Position numbers and translations under genes: made by a program. The notes beneath the pieces are model-generated. The model saw nothing but the letters and a program-made list of their open reading frames with translations, did not search any database and was not told the origin of the DNA. Positions 9,588 through 17,115 of a stretch of DNA of 64,000 bases are shown in pieces (position 1 is the stretch's first letter; the number at the start of each line of letters is the position of its first letter). The DNA comes from Candidatus Oceanisphaera merdipullorum (lineage in GTDB: Bacteria; Pseudomonadota; Gammaproteobacteria; Enterobacterales; Aeromonadaceae), in contig JAHLFI010000043.1 in assembly GCA_018883865.1 (NCBI GenBank), positions 1 through 64,000 on the forward strand, read 5' to 3'.

Positions 9588-10535
9588 TCAGCTGGGTTCT
9601 ATGGCGCGAATGTGACGGTGCACCGAAAAACCCGACGCCAACAAGCTGAGTAAGGTGCCCGTTAGCACCAGCAGTAAACTCTCTTCTAGGCTTAAACCCA
9701 GTAAGTTAAAGTCACTCTGATACAAGTCGGCCAGTGAGGTCACTTTATGACTCACCCAAAAAACCATTACCAGCGTCAACCACCAGGCTAATAGACCCCC
9801 TATAATGCCGTACCACAAACCCACATACAAAAATGGCCGCTGAATAAAGCGGTCGGTAGCACCCACCAACTTCATCACCTCAATCTCATAACGGCTGTTC
9901 AATATATTCAGGCGCAGCGTGTTACTGACCACCAAGAGTACGCCGGCCAACAGCAAGGCTGACATGCCCATAACGGCTTGGCGCAACAAGTCTACTATGC
10001 CAGATAATCGCGCCAACCAAGCCATATCGAGACGTGCGTTTTCCACTATCGGCTCGGCGTTCATATCGGCCAATAACAATTCGGCGGCATCGGGCGTGCG
10101 GCCTTGTTCCGATAAATTCAGGATCAGCACAGCCGGTAAGGGATTGTCGGCTAATAAATCCAACGCTTCAGAAAAACCTGCCGCGCCCTGAAAATCCTTT
10201 AAGCCTTGCTCGGCACTAATGTAGGTTACGTTGGCAATATCTTTAGACTTTGCTAGCCGTTCTTGTAGCTCGGTAATTTGTGCTTCGCCGGTTTTTTGCT
10301 GTAAGTACAGGCTGATTTGCGCCTTGCTCTGCCACACGGAACTGATCGACTCGGCATTTTTCAGTAATACGTAAAAACTAGCGGGCAGTGCCAAGCTCAC
10401 ACCCAATACGGCTATGGTCATCAGTGAGCTTAAGGGCGTGCGCCAAATTTCCCCAAGACTGGCAAACAACTGACGCACATGATCGATGGCATACATAGCC
10501 AAACGCTGAAACACCGATAATTTATGGCGGCTCAT
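9588..10535 (-). CDS. ftsX: Cell-division ABC transporter permease FtsX
   Basis: 315 residues. Inner-membrane partner of FtsE; the complex senses the Z-ring and switches on EnvC-dependent amidases at the septum. Visible: a cytoplasmic N-terminus, first membrane segment about 35-58, a periplasmic ECD of about 110 residues, then three membrane segments (about 180-205, 230-255, 280-300) with the EVMKLVGATDRFIQRPFLYVG block typical of FtsX/MacB-type permeases. Its start overlaps the ftsE stop by 4 bases, so translation is coupled. Confidence 0.95.
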   Translation of the reverse strand: MSRHKLSVFQRLAMYAIDHVRQLFASLGEIWRTPLSSLMTIAVLGVSLALPASFYVLLKNAESISSVWQSKAQISLYLQQKTGEAQITELQERLAKSKDIANVTYISAEQGLKDFQGAAGFSEALDLLADNPLPAVLILNLSEQGRTPDAAELLLADMNAEPIVENARLDMAWLARLSGIVDLLRQAVMGMSALLLAGVLLVVSNTLRLNILNSRYEIEVMKLVGATDRFIQRPFLYVGLWYGIIGGLLAWWLTLVMVFWVSHKVTSLADLYQSDFNLLGLSLEESLLLVLTGTLLSLLASGFSVHRHIRAIEPS

Positions 10536-11197
10536 AGCTCAGCCTCCGCGACCAGTCGGCCAGCGCTTAAGGTTAAAGTGCGGTGGCGCTGGGCATTAAT
10601 CAGCCCCGTATCATGGGTGGCGATTAGCACACTCACGCCCACGCTATTAAAGGCTTCAAACAAACGTAATATCTCCATCGATAGCGCGGGATCTAAGTTA
10701 CCGGTCGGCTCATCTGCTAACAATAACGACGGCTTATTGACGATGGCGCGCGCGATACCCACCCTTTGCTGCTCACCACCCGATAACATCAACGGAAAGT
10801 AACGGTCTTTGCCGAGTAGACCGACCTTATCGAGTGCCGCCGATACTCGACGGCGAATATCATTATGGTTATAGCCTTCAATGACTAAGGGTAGCGCCAC
10901 GTTATCAAACACGGTACGGCCATTAATCAGATGATGGTCTTGAAAGATCATGCCAATACGTCGGCGCACATAAGGAATATGGCCGCGACGAATGCGGCTC
11001 ACATCTTGGCCATTAAAGAACACTTGGCCGTCGGTCGGTCTTTCCATCACACTGATCAGTTTAAGCAAGGTACTCTTACCGGCACCCGAGTGACCGGTCA
11101 AATACGCCATCTCTCCCTTGCCAAGATTAAAACTGACTTTTTGCAGTGCCTGAAAACCACCACTATAAACCTTGCTTACCTGCTCGAAGCGGATCAT
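10532..11197 (-). CDS. ftsE: Cell-division ATP-binding protein FtsE
   Basis: 221 residues. ATPase of the FtsEX complex. Walker A is GHSGAGKSTLLKL (about 36-48), signature LSGGEQQRVGIARAI, Walker B LLLADEPTGNLDP and an H-loop histidine in IATHD. Its ATG directly follows the ftsY stop with no intervening base, and it overlaps ftsX by 4 bases, so ftsY-ftsE-ftsX form one tightly coupled operon. Confidence 0.96.
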   Translation of the reverse strand: MIRFEQVSKVYSGGFQALQKVSFNLGKGEMAYLTGHSGAGKSTLLKLISVMERPTDGQVFFNGQDVSRIRRGHIPYVRRRIGMIFQDHHLINGRTVFDNVALPLVIEGYNHNDIRRRVSAALDKVGLLGKDRYFPLMLSGGEQQRVGIARAIVNKPSLLLADEPTGNLDPALSMEILRLFEAFNSVGVSVLIATHDTGLINAQRHRTLTLSAGRLVAEAEL

Positions 11198-12826
11198 TTA
11201 TTCATCCTGACTGAAAAGAGCATCAATGAATTCTCGGGCAACAAAGGGACGTAAATCATCAATTTGCTCACCCACCCCAATGTAGCGGATCGGAATGCCA
11301 AACTTATCGGCTACGGCAAAGATAACACCACCTTTAGCCGTGCCATCTAGCTTGCTTAAGACAATCCCCGTAATGGGCACCGCCTCATTAAATACCTTGG
11401 CCTGACTGAGCGCATTTTGGCCGGTCCCAGCATCTAGCGTCAGCATAATTTCGTGCGGTGCGCCGCCATCAATTTTTTGCATCACGCGCACCACTTTCTT
11501 CAGCTCATCCATTAAGTGCGCTTTGTTCTGCAAACGACCGGCGGTGTCGACCAATAACACATCAACCTTACGCGCCTTGGCGGCTTCTACCGCATCGTAA
11601 ATAACAGAGGCTGCATCTGCCCCCGTATGCTGTGCGATTACTGGGATCTTATTACGCTCGCCCCATATTTGTAGCTGCTCGACGGCGGCGGCACGAAAGG
11701 TATCGCCGGCGGCTAACATCACCGACTTGCCTTCTGCTTGAAACTGACGCGCCAGTTTGCCGATAGTGGTCGTTTTACCCACACCATTCACGCCGACCAT
11801 CAAGATAACATAGGGCTTATGCGCGCTATCTATAACCAAGGGCTGCTCCACCTTGCTCAAGATACCCGCCATCTCTTCTTTTAATAGCTCATACAAGGCT
11901 TCACCGTCTTTGAGCTGACGACGACTGGCTTGACGCGTTAAATTATCAATAATCGAAAGCGTGGTTTCCACACCCAAATCTGCCGTTAACAGCTGAGTTT
12001 CTAGCTCTTCAAACAGCTCATCATCAATTTTCTTACCGCGAAATAAACCAAAGAAGCCTGAGCCCAAGTTTTGACGGGTTTTCAGCAAACCACTCTTGAG
12101 GCGAGAGAAGAAACCCGGCTTTGGCGTTGACACAGCCAAGGCTTGCTCTTCGGCTACTAAGCGAGCTTGTTCCGCCGCTTCGGCTTCTGCCGCCAAGCGT
12201 GCTTGTTCCGCCGCTTCGGCTTCTGCCGCTAAGCGAGCTTGCTCCGTCGCTTCGGCTTCTGCCGCCAAGCGTGCTTGTTCCGCCGCTTCGACTTCTGCCG
12301 CCAAGCGAGCTTGTTCTACCGCTTCGGCTTCTGCTTCTGCCGCCAAACGGGCCTGTTCTGCGGCGGCAGTGGCCAAACGTGCTTGCTCCGCCGCTGCAAA
12401 TTCATCTGCCAAGCGCGCCTGCTCGGCAGCTTCAGCTTGTGCTTCGGCCGCAGCTGCCAGTCGAGCTTGCTCAGCAGCGTCTGCCTGTGCCGCTAGTCGT
12501 GCCTGCTCCGCTACGTTAAATTCTGCGGCCTGCTCTGCTGCTTCGGCGGCCAAGCGGGCTTGTTCTGCCGCTGTTGCAATCGCTAACCGTGCTTGATCGG
12601 ATGCTTCTACTTCTGCCACTCGGGCCTGTTCAGCGGCTTCGGCGACGGCGGCCAAACGTGCTACTTCTAAGGCTTGAGCTTGTGCCGTTTCGGCTTCTGC
12701 CAAGCGTGTTTGCTCTATGATCTCGGCTGCGCCGTCACCCTGCTGTGTTGCTTGCTCTGCCGTTTGGTCTTGTTGTTCTTTATTTTTACCAAAGCCAAAC
12801 CAAGATAAAATACCTTTTTTTGCCAT
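11198..12826 (-). CDS. ftsY: Signal recognition particle receptor FtsY
   Basis: 542 residues. GTPase that docks SRP-ribosome complexes at the membrane. The NG domain (from about residue 240) has LGSGFFGLFRGKKIDDELFEELE, the G1 loop GVNGVGKTTTIGKLA, DTFRAAAVEQL, DTAGRLQNK and TKLD-type SKLDGTAKGG. The N-terminal A region is unusual: about 170 residues of Ala/Glu/Arg heptad-like repeats with twelve QARL copies, instead of the mainly acidic region of E. coli. I choose the ATG at 12826 (MAKKGILSWFGFG), matching the E. coli start; a GTG five codons earlier is in frame. No clear ribosome site precedes either. Confidence 0.95.
   Translation of the reverse strand: MAKKGILSWFGFGKNKEQQDQTAEQATQQGDGAAEIIEQTRLAEAETAQAQALEVARLAAVAEAAEQARVAEVEASDQARLAIATAAEQARLAAEAAEQAAEFNVAEQARLAAQADAAEQARLAAAAEAQAEAAEQARLADEFAAAEQARLATAAAEQARLAAEAEAEAVEQARLAAEVEAAEQARLAAEAEATEQARLAAEAEAAEQARLAAEAEAAEQARLVAEEQALAVSTPKPGFFSRLKSGLLKTRQNLGSGFFGLFRGKKIDDELFEELETQLLTADLGVETTLSIIDNLTRQASRRQLKDGEALYELLKEEMAGILSKVEQPLVIDSAHKPYVILMVGVNGVGKTTTIGKLARQFQAEGKSVMLAAGDTFRAAAVEQLQIWGERNKIPVIAQHTGADAASVIYDAVEAAKARKVDVLLVDTAGRLQNKAHLMDELKKVVRVMQKIDGGAPHEIMLTLDAGTGQNALSQAKVFNEAVPITGIVLSKLDGTAKGGVIFAVADKFGIPIRYIGVGEQIDDLRPFVAREFIDALFSQDE
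12130..12690 (-). repeat. Repeat-coding stretch of ftsY (EQARLAAEAEA units)
   Basis: Tandem, slightly diverged 27-42 base units encode EQARLAAEAEAA-type peptides. Twelve exact QARL motifs, plus variants (QTRL, VARL, QARV), occur between the N-terminal amphipathic segment and the NG domain. Units nearest the NG domain are the most alike, suggesting recent expansion. The complementary strand is also open, producing spurious Ala/Ser/Cys-rich frames. Confidence 0.9.
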
Positions 12827-12959
12827 TATGTTATTACTCACAAATGTCGGGGGGAGATTAGAGCTGGCCGTGGCTCTGTCCCTTCTTTAGAATACACAGC
12901 ACCTTGGGGGTGCAAAACAGCCCTCATACTAGCACTTTATTGAAAGACGGCGAAACGAG

Positions 12960-13553
12960 ATGGCAAAAGGAAAACCGGTAAAAAAAGCCACGGCAGCCCC
13001 GGGACAAATTCGTGTGATAGGCGGCCAATGGCGCGGACGAAAATTACCCGTGCTTAATAGTGAGGGCTTAAGGCCCACCAGTGATCGCACTAAAGAAACC
13101 TTATTCAACTGGTTGATGTTCGATATTCGAGAAGCGCTGTGTTTAGACTTGTTCGCCGGCAGCGGCAGCTTGGGTTTTGAAGCTTTGTCTCGCGGTGCGG
13201 CCGAGGTGGTTTTAATAGAAAAAGACGCAAACGTCGCCAAGCAGTTAACTCAAAACTTAGCTAGCCTGCCAGCCGCACCTGGGCGCGTGATACACCAAGA
13301 TGCCTTGGCGTTTTTACAAAACCCCGGCCGCGCCTTTGAGGTAGTATTTTTAGACCCACCCTTTCATCAGCAATTGCTGGCGAAAGCCTGTCAATTATTA
13401 GAAACCAATGGCTGGCTGAGTGAGCACGCTAAGATTTATATCGAACATGAGCAAGCAGCAGATTTATCATTACCTACGAATTGGCAGATGTTAAAAAATA
13501 AACAGGCGGGCCAAGTGTCCTATCAACTTTATCAAAGAGAAGCTCAACTATGA
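12960..13553 (+). CDS. rsmD: 16S rRNA (guanine-966-N2)-methyltransferase RsmD
   Basis: 197 residues. SAM-dependent enzyme that methylates G966 of 16S rRNA. Family blocks: GQIRVIGGQWRGRKLPV at the start, RPTSDRTKETLFNWL, SAM-binding DLFAGSGSLGFEALSRGA and catalytic LDPPF. Divergent from ftsY, as in E. coli; its TGA overlaps the ATG of the next gene by 4 bases. Confidence 0.95.
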   Translation: MAKGKPVKKATAAPGQIRVIGGQWRGRKLPVLNSEGLRPTSDRTKETLFNWLMFDIREALCLDLFAGSGSLGFEALSRGAAEVVLIEKDANVAKQLTQNLASLPAAPGRVIHQDALAFLQNPGRAFEVVFLDPPFHQQLLAKACQLLETNGWLSEHAKIYIEHEQAADLSLPTNWQMLKNKQAGQVSYQLYQREAQL

Positions 13554-13876
13554 ATATCATCAATCTAGCCATGCGTTTAATTATGTTGTTATTTTGGTTT
13601 GGCGTTATTTATGCCATCGTTGGCCCAGATTTTAAAGAAGTAGGCACTATGCCGCTGATCTTAGGCGCGGTAGTGTTAGTGATGCATATCTTACAAATGC
13701 TGATGCTAAAGCAGGCGTCTAAGTTTTTAAACTTAACTGCCAAAGACTACTTATTGGTGTTGGTATTCGGCTCGTTTGCCATGAATCATCATAGAGCGCG
13801 CCTCAAAGAAATCTCAGAAGAAAATAAGCAAATCAACGCGAAAAACCGCGAGAAAAAGTCACAGCCTAAAAATTAG
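13550..13876 (+). CDS. DUF1145 inner-membrane protein (YhhL family)
   Basis: 108 residues with three hydrophobic segments (about 4-24, 31-53, 66-82) and a charged Lys/Glu-rich tail. Position immediately after rsmD with a 4-base overlap, and the pattern MH-LQ--ML---K, match the YhhL/DUF1145 family. Function unknown. The conserved coupling to rsmD is the main clue. The gene ends 3 bases before the convergent DUF2007 gene, and I see no terminator between them. Confidence 0.75.
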   Translation: MNIINLAMRLIMLLFWFGVIYAIVGPDFKEVGTMPLILGAVVLVMHILQMLMLKQASKFLNLTAKDYLLVLVFGSFAMNHHRARLKEISEENKQINAKNREKKSQPKN

Positions 13877-13879
13877 TGG

Positions 13880-14212
13880 TCACAATGTGTTGCTCGATCT
13901 TGGTGTTGTAGGATCTTGGCCACACTGCCAGCAAATTTCAAAACTGCCGGCATTACCTTCGCCGCATTGAGCGCAATGCCAAGTCGGTTTATTTTGTTGT
14001 TGGTAGTCTAATAAGATTTGCTGAGCTTGGGCTACTTGGTGGCCTTTCACTAATATGCTCACTTCTATGGCATTAACGGGGAGCTCTCCCAAGGCGCCGG
14101 CGAGGGCCTCGCCTTGTAGCTGTACTTCTATCCCAGAGACTTGCAGCGCGCCTCTTAACATATGCGCCTCTAAACTGTTGATAGCTTGATAAATAGCGTG
14201 CCACTGACTCAT
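13880..14212 (-). CDS. DUF2007 domain protein with C-terminal zinc ribbon
   Basis: 110 residues. The N-terminal part (about 5-70) is a DUF2007-type alpha/beta fold resembling PII-like signal-transduction domains (EAHMLRGALQVSGIEVQL, then EVSILVKGHQVAQAQQIL). The C-terminus has C80, C83, C94 and C97 arranged as a zinc ribbon. The frame is open to 14308, but that part lies in the csrB transcript and terminator; the family starts at MSQWHAIYQA, so I use 14212. Function unknown. It lies directly downstream of csrB on the same strand. Confidence 0.75.
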   Translation of the reverse strand: MSQWHAIYQAINSLEAHMLRGALQVSGIEVQLQGEALAGALGELPVNAIEVSILVKGHQVAQAQQILLDYQQQNKPTWHCAQCGEGNAGSFEICWQCGQDPTTPRSSNTL

Positions 14213-14257
14213 GCTTGTTCGGCCTTTATTCAGTCTTAAATTGCGAATTTTACAATA

Positions 14258-14532
14258 GAAAAAGGGGATGACAGTTGTCATCCCCTTTTGGGTTGTCGTT
14301 CGGCTCAAATCCTTAAACCAATGTTGCTCCCTGCAATCCTTGACATACTACCTTGTCCTTAAGGCCTTTCCTCATACCGATCCGTCGGCGTGTCCTGTGT
14401 CATCCTGACTGCGACTCATCCTGAGCTGCGTAACTGTCTCCATCCTGGAGGTGTCCATGCCGCTTCCTGCGGTGTTCCTTTCGCCGTACTTGGCAAGCCT
14501 GTCTTCCTAACCGGCTTCCTTGCTCCCTGCAC
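14258..14532 (-). ncRNA. csrB: CsrB/RsmB-family regulatory RNA
   Basis: About 275 bases on the minus strand with no convincing reading frame but about 18 GGA triplets, many as CAGGA or AAGGA, the hallmark of RNAs that sequester the translational repressor CsrA (RsmA). One segment, GGACACCTCCAGGATGGAG, matches E. coli CsrB as I recall it, and a 3' block (AAGGATTGCAGGGAGCAACA) nearly does. The RNA ends in a 14-bp-stem terminator and starts about 6 bases after a good sigma-70 promoter. By family knowledge it antagonises CsrA, controlling carbon storage, biofilm and motility, and is switched on by the BarA/UvrY (GacS/GacA) system. E. coli CsrB is longer (369 nt). It lies between sseA and the DUF2007 gene. 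Confidence 0.88.
14260..14289 (-). terminator. Terminator of csrB
   Basis: Perfect 14-bp stem AAAAGGGGATGACA with its complement and a 2-base loop, ending in a T-tract on the minus strand. The strong stem fits the 3' end of a stable regulatory RNA. Confidence 0.9.
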
Positions 14533-14537
14533 GAGTA

Positions 14538-14565
14538 ACTATACAGTCTTTTATATGCGACTCAA
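14538..14565 (-). promoter_or_regulatory. Sigma-70 promoter of csrB
   Basis: On the minus strand TTGAGT (14560-14565) and TATAGT (14538-14543) are separated by 16 bases. Predicted start is about 14531-14533, just before the first CAGGGA motif of the RNA. Confidence 0.7.
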
Positions 14566-14611
14566 GATAAGAAAGCAAAATGCAATTTGCGAAACATTAT
14601 CCATTTAATCG

Positions 14612-14624
14612 TAATCTATTGATT
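14612..14624 (-). promoter_or_regulatory. Candidate IHF site upstream of csrB
   Basis: AATCAATAGATTA on the minus strand fits the IHF consensus WATCAANNNNTTR completely. It lies between the csrB promoter and the candidate UvrY site, where IHF is reported to bind at E. coli csrB. An FNR-like sequence (TTGATTTAAATCAG, 14619-14632) overlaps it. Confidence 0.5.
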
Positions 14625-14688
14625 TAAATCAGGGTGATATTTTTAACAGCTATAACCACGACCACAAATCCACTTTCACTGTCGCACT

Positions 14689-14706
14689 ATTAAGATTAAT
14701 CTTACA
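14689..14706 (-). promoter_or_regulatory. Candidate UvrY/GacA box for csrB
   Basis: Minus strand TGTAAG-ATTAAT-CTTAAT matches the TGTAAG-N6-CTTACA consensus of GacA/UvrY at 10 of 12 positions. It is centred about 165 bases upstream of the predicted csrB start, a far-upstream location like that at E. coli csrB. Confidence 0.55.
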
Positions 14707-14809
14707 GCAATAATGGCCAATGTCTCACAACTGTGCATTTTATAAAAATCTAGCTCCGCAGAGACGTGCCGCTTAGGATAAGATTATCGGATAAACAGGA
14801 GCAATAAAC

Positions 14810-15682
14810 ATGACAGCTTTATCACTATCAGGAGCCTTAGTGGATGCAGCTTGGCTGGCGACACACTTAGATAATCCCGACTTAGTCATATTAGATGCTA
14901 GTTGGCATATGCCGGCGGCACAACGTTCAGGCGAGAGCGAATGGCGTCAACAGCGAATTACAGGGGCGCAATTTTTTGACTTTGACCGAGAGATAGCGGA
15001 TCACAGCAGCGCTTTGCCACATATGCTACCCAGCGCCAAGCAATTCTCTGAGCAAGTATCGGCGCTCGGCATCAGCAATCAACAAACTATCGTTATCTAC
15101 GACAGCAGCGGTATTTTTGCCGCACCTCGCGCTTGGTGGATGTTTAAAGCCATGGGGCATGAACGGGTCGCTGTGTTAGATGGCGGCTTGCCCAACTGGC
15201 TGGCTCTGGGTCTGCCCGTGGATAACATGCCGCCAACGCCAGCAGTACCCAGTAATTTTACCGCAGAGCTACACCCCCACTGGATCGCTGACGCCAATCA
15301 AGTACAAGCGGCGTTAACCCAAACCAACTACCGTATTTTGGATGCTCGCAGCCGTGAGCGCTTTAGCGGACAAGCTGCCGATCCGCGCGCTGGAGTGCGC
15401 GCCGGTCATATGCCAGGGGCTATGTGCTTACCATTTGGTGAGCTACTACAACAAGGGCAGTTTTTACCCAAAGAGCAGTTGGCAGCACGTTTAGCGCCAC
15501 TGTTAAGCCCTGAGCAAAAACTGATTTGTAGCTGCGGGTCTGGCGTGACCGCCGCCATTATTGCGCTGGCCGCCTATATTATCGGTCATAAAAACGTCGC
15601 CGTTTACGACGGCTCTTGGACCGAATGGGGCGGTTCAGCGCATTTACCTGTGGTGACTGACGAAACGCCACCTTGTGCCTAG
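14810..15682 (+). CDS. sseA: 3-mercaptopyruvate sulfurtransferase
   Basis: 290 residues with two rhodanese domains (about 10-140 and 160-280). The catalytic cysteine C242 sits in CGSGVTA, the loop that distinguishes mercaptopyruvate sulfurtransferases from thiosulfate sulfurtransferases (CRxGxT). Moves sulfur from 3-mercaptopyruvate to thiols or cyanide in the cytosol. AGGAG precedes the ATG by about 8 bases. Divergent from csrB and followed by a bidirectional terminator. Confidence 0.93.
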   Translation: MTALSLSGALVDAAWLATHLDNPDLVILDASWHMPAAQRSGESEWRQQRITGAQFFDFDREIADHSSALPHMLPSAKQFSEQVSALGISNQQTIVIYDSSGIFAAPRAWWMFKAMGHERVAVLDGGLPNWLALGLPVDNMPPTPAVPSNFTAELHPHWIADANQVQAALTQTNYRILDARSRERFSGQAADPRAGVRAGHMPGAMCLPFGELLQQGQFLPKEQLAARLAPLLSPEQKLICSCGSGVTAAIIALAAYIIGHKNVAVYDGSWTEWGGSAHLPVVTDETPPCA

Positions 15683-15701
15683 CTGCAAACGCCAATCCAA
15701 A

Positions 15702-15729
15702 AAAAAGCCCGTCGCATGACGGGCTTTTT
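15702..15729. terminator. Bidirectional terminator between sseA and yijD
   Basis: AAAAAGCCCGTC, loop GCAT, then GACGGGCTTTTT: a 12-bp perfect stem with A- and T-tracts between convergent genes. Confidence 0.92.
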
Positions 15730-15746
15730 ACATTTATACGCTGCAG

Positions 15747-16124
15747 TTAAGACTTAAGGTCGTCTGCGGCACTAGGACGCGCGGCCACACCCATTTTTAA
15801 TGCCAGCCAAATCACCAGAATCAAACTAATCATCACAGATACAAAATTAGTCCCCATCTCGGGGAACTCGGTACGCAATATGGCTGAGTAACTAAACACG
15901 CCGATTAAAAAAGCGAGTAAGGTACAAAGTGGGGTGTCGCCTTCCATGGGCACGGTCAGGTATTCCTGATAGAGCTGACGGGCTGCTAGCACTAGAGCTA
16001 TGATAGGAAAAAGAGAAAATGCTACTTGGCTGACGCTTAACGCTGCCAATGTGCCATTACCGCACAGGCCAACGAGTAACGCTAATAAGATAGGTTTGCG
16101 ACGAATATTCTTGGTAACTGACAT
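15747..16124 (-). CDS. yijD: YijD family inner-membrane protein (DUF1422)
   Basis: 125 residues with four hydrophobic segments; blocks such as NGTLAALSVSQVAFSLFPIIALVL and FPEMGTNF match E. coli YijD. Function unknown. Start chosen at 16124 because AGGAAGG lies 6 bases before it; the ATG two codons earlier abuts that site. It lies 23 bases after fabR on the same strand, the E. coli arrangement, so the pair is probably an operon linked to membrane lipid regulation. Confidence 0.85.
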   Translation of the reverse strand: MSVTKNIRRKPILLALLVGLCGNGTLAALSVSQVAFSLFPIIALVLAARQLYQEYLTVPMEGDTPLCTLLAFLIGVFSYSAILRTEFPEMGTNFVSVMISLILVIWLALKMGVAARPSAADDLKS

Positions 16125-16147
16125 GGTCATCCTTCCTAATATCGGGC

Positions 16148-16759
16148 CTAAAGCCGCTTTGCTTTATTGTATGCATCTGCGCCTTTGGCAATAATTCGCA
16201 GTTGCAAGGTCATGCGCTCGGCTAAGGCCGCACGCTCACTCTCGTTCATATCCAGTGCATCTGCTCCGGCACTAAATACAATGGTGACCATAGCTTGAGC
16301 CTGCATTTCTGCATAGCTGCGGCTAGTTTGTTGCTTTTCTTCTAAATAATCAGTGAGTTCAGCGGTAAAATGCTGGATTTCTCGAGCCACGGCTTGGCGA
16401 AAAGCCGCCGAGGTACCCGAGCGCTCACGCAGTAGTAAGCGAAACACATCTGGGCTGCGTTCGATAAACTCCATAAAGGTTTTTATCGAGATCTGGATAA
16501 CACTACCACCATCGGCAATGCGTTGACGAGCTTGGCGCATCAATTGCCGTAATGTTAAGCCTCCCTCATCGACTAAGGTCAGCCCCAGCTCTTCCATATC
16601 TTTGAAGTGACGATAAAAAGAAGTCGGCGCCAAACCTGCTTCTCGCGCTACCTCTCTGAGGCTTAGGCTCGAAAAACTACGTTCGGCGCTCAGCTGGCTA
16701 AAAGCGGCATTAATTAGCGTACGACGGGTTTTTTCTTTTTGTGTAGCGCGAATACCCAA
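16148..16759 (-). CDS. fabR: TetR-family repressor FabR of unsaturated fatty-acid synthesis
   Basis: 203 residues. N-terminal TetR helix-turn-helix (about 8-55: [37 protein letters not shown]), then the FabR-specific core [12 protein letters not shown] and [26 protein letters not shown], nearly the same as E. coli FabR. FabR represses fabA and fabB in response to the ratio of unsaturated to saturated acyl thioesters. Neither target is in this window. Confidence 0.93.
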   Translation of the reverse strand: MGIRATQKEKTRRTLINAAFSQLSAERSFSSLSLREVAREAGLAPTSFYRHFKDMEELGLTLVDEGGLTLRQLMRQARQRIADGGSVIQISIKTFMEFIERSPDVFRLLLRERSGTSAAFRQAVAREIQHFTAELTDYLEEKQQTSRSYAEMQAQAMVTIVFSAGADALDMNESERAALAERMTLQLRIIAKGADAYNKAKRL

Positions 16760-17115
16760 GACACACCAAAATCTAACCTGTTAATGAGACTGATCATACC
16801 CCTTTGTGCCGGCTTGGTCAGCCCTGCTTGGTCATTTTTGGTTAGGGTGGCCGCCGCAATGAGAGGACACTAAATCAAAGAACCCGATTGAAGCATTAGG
16901 TATTTAATTGATTTGCCAAGGTTAAACTAGGCTATGTCACAGGCCGCGCTCACAGGCTCAACACCTTATTTTTTGCTGAAAAAACATTAACAATCACCTA
17001 TATTGCCTCGGTAAACTCCCCCACTCGGATAGCAACCCCGCCCAACACTTGAGCTGGCGCGATTTTAATTGGGCAGTCTATACACCAAATATAATAGCCA
17101 GCAGGAGCAACAGAC
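16760..17115. other. Intergenic region between fabR and the sodium symporter
   Basis: About 356 bases between divergent genes. I see no open frame with family resemblance and no clear terminator. GCTTGGTCA occurs twice, 14 bases apart (16812-16820 and 16826-16834), just upstream of fabR. The ribosome site CAGGAG of the next gene lies at 17101-17106. Confidence 0.6.

Noticed and set aside
12096..12596. Plus-strand Ala/Ser/Cys-rich frames opposite ftsY (also 12121-12519 and 12239-12496)
   Set aside because: They are shadows of the repeated EQARL codons on the minus strand; composition is an artefact.
14390..14608. Plus-strand frame of 72 codons
   Set aside because: It runs opposite the csrB RNA and across its promoter; no ribosome site and Cys/Pro-rich chance composition.
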